Assembly: GCA_030018575.1 (NCBI GenBank)
Contig: JASEIA010000095.1
Coordinates: 1-5,385, forward strand
Source of the DNA: Nanobdellota archaeon
GTDB lineage: Archaea; Nanobdellota; Nanobdellia; SCGC-AAA011-G17; GW2011-AR17
DNA: 5,385 nucleotides
Direction of reading: 5' to 3'
The notes under the pieces are model-generated. The model did no database searches. It was given only the letters and a program-made list of their open reading frames with translations, and had not been told where the DNA came from. Every line of letters begins with the position of its first letter. Within the stretch, counting starts at the first letter, position 1. This document shows positions 4,607-5,385 of the stretch, piece by piece. A program made the translations under genes and the position numbers.

Positions 4607-5125
4607 AAAAAACAAAAAACACCAAGCGGCCTTTTCATCGGCAGGTTCCAGCCGTTCCACCTGGGGCATTTGTCTGTGGTAAAGCAGATGGAAAAGGAAT
4701 GCGATGAAATAATAATAGCAATAGGCAGCGCGCAGTACGGCTTTTGCATGGAAAACCCGTTGACAGGAGGGGAAAGGATTGAAGCGATAAGTTCAGTGTT
4801 AAGGAAGGAGATACAAAGGCCTTTCTGCATAATCCCTGTCGAGGACATAAACTGCTACCCAAAGTATGCAGCCCATATAAAGAGCATGGTGCCTTCTTTT
4901 AGCGTCGTATATACAGGAAATGAAATAATTGCAGAGCTGTTTAAGGCAGCGGGCTGTGAGGTAAAAGGCGTGCCTTCTGCTGTAAGGATACGCGCAACAG
5001 ACATAAGGAAAGCAATAGTGGAAGGAAAGGAGTGGAAGCAATTCGTGCCTGAGGAAGTTTATTCTTTTCTTGTAAAAAATAAAATAGATGAAAGAATAAG
5101 GAGGTTGGAAAATGGAAAAATATGA
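4604..5125 (+). CDS. nadM: Nicotinamide/nicotinate mononucleotide adenylyltransferase, archaeal type
   Basis: Transfers AMP from ATP to NMN or NaMN (EC 2.7.7.1 and 2.7.7.18), the step between PncB and NadE. The 173 residues match the archaeal NadM family (about 170-180). The nucleotidyltransferase signature is GLFIGRFQPFHLGH (9-22), with H19 and H22 forming HxGH. GSAQ (41-44), NPLTGGERI (51-59), VVYTGNE (101-107) and the phosphate-binding segment RATDIRKAI (130-138), in place of the ISSTxxR-type motif, follow in the family order, and WKQFVPEEV (144-152) is the usual C-terminal stretch. The start is chosen from the Shine-Dalgarno site shared with pncB; the gene lies ten bases after nadE. Its 3' end overlaps the next gene by 14 bases. 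Archaeal members generally accept both mononucleotides, so either order of adenylation and amidation is possible. Confidence 0.94.
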   Translation: MKKQKTPSGLFIGRFQPFHLGHLSVVKQMEKECDEIIIAIGSAQYGFCMENPLTGGERIEAISSVLRKEIQRPFCIIPVEDINCYPKYAAHIKSMVPSFSVVYTGNEIIAELFKAAGCEVKGVPSAVRIRATDIRKAIVEGKEWKQFVPEEVYSFLVKNKIDERIRRLENGKI

Positions 5126-5385
5126 AGCAGTGCTCTTGGGCTGCGCAATAGGCGACACTCTCGGAATGCCTGTTGAGTCGTGGAAGAAAGAGCAGATAAG
5201 GAAATACATAGGCAAAATCACAAAGCCGATAGATGCGGTTGCTGTGAGAGATGCTAAAGGCAATATAGTCAGAGAAGACGAGTTTGGAAAGCTGAAATGC
5301 TATAATCTCGGTTCAAAAGCAGGGCAGTGGACAGATGATACAATCCTTACAATGGCTCTTGCAGAATCAATTGCTGAAAAAGAAG
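5112..5385 (+). CDS. ADP-ribosylglycohydrolase family protein (5' part only)
   Basis: The frame is open to the window end and covers 91 residues; the family is usually about 250-350, so most of the protein is missing. GCAIGDTLGMPVE (10-22) is the standard N-terminal signature, and GQWTDDTILTMALAESI (71-87) carries the T74-D75-D76 triplet that binds the Mg ions in DraG/ARH enzymes. These remove ADP-ribose from proteins, nucleic acids or small molecules such as O-acetyl-ADP-ribose. GGAGG (5100-5104) lies seven bases before ATG 5112, inside the end of nadM, giving a 14-base overlap and likely translational coupling. The substrate cannot be decided without the C-terminal half. Placement here suggests a role in recycling or controlling NAD-derived ADP-ribose. 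Confidence 0.9.
   Translation, partial: MEKYEAVLLGCAIGDTLGMPVESWKKEQIRKYIGKITKPIDAVAVRDAKGNIVREDEFGKLKCYNLGSKAGQWTDDTILTMALAESIAEKE

Noticed and set aside
4021..4848. A 275-codon minus-strand open frame
   Set aside because: It is antisense to nadE and nadM, both clearly identified, and shows no domain of its own.

Overview
The window looks archaeal, most likely from a DPANN-type lineage, though the lineage is an inference. Signs are a TTTATATA TATA box with a purine-rich upstream element, strong GGAGG/GGGG Shine-Dalgarno sites before every gene, heavy use of AGG/AGA arginine and ATA isoleucine codons, and an archaeal-type NMN adenylyltransferase (NadM). One strand carries seven tightly packed genes. 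The last is cut by the window end.

Positions 1-660 hold no convincing protein gene. Instead they hold a chain of stem-loops. Two diverged copies of a structured repeat (1-57 and 351-411) share a 15-nt box followed by two small hairpins whose stems differ in sequence but stay paired. Between the copies lie hairpins at 128-138, 143-175, 183-226 and a large one at about 234-306. Further on are hairpins at 455-470 and a pair of mutually exclusive hairpins at 559-596, followed by a pyrimidine-rich tract. I cannot name this region. It may be a structured RNA, a mobile or palindromic intergenic element, or a terminator region.

Positions 664-735 form the operon control region: a TATA box, then a perfect 8-bp inverted repeat with a 7-nt spacer (698-720) placed at or just after the expected transcription start and directly against the Shine-Dalgarno site of the first gene.

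Positions 733-5385 are one apparent operon: pncB (nicotinate phosphoribosyltransferase), pncA (nicotinamidase), a 92-residue protein of unknown function, a GNAT acetyltransferase, nadE (NAD synthase), nadM (NMN adenylyltransferase) and the start of an ADP-ribosylglycohydrolase. Gene gaps run from 10 nt down to a 14-nt overlap. Together PncA, PncB, NadM and NadE give a complete route from nicotinamide or nicotinate to NAD (the Preiss-Handler route), so the cell could build NAD from scavenged vitamin. The ADP-ribosylglycohydrolase would remove ADP-ribose from proteins or nucleic acids, linking the cluster to NAD consumption. The two unexplained members, the 92-residue protein and the acetyltransferase, sit between the salvage genes and are the best candidates for something new in the coding part.
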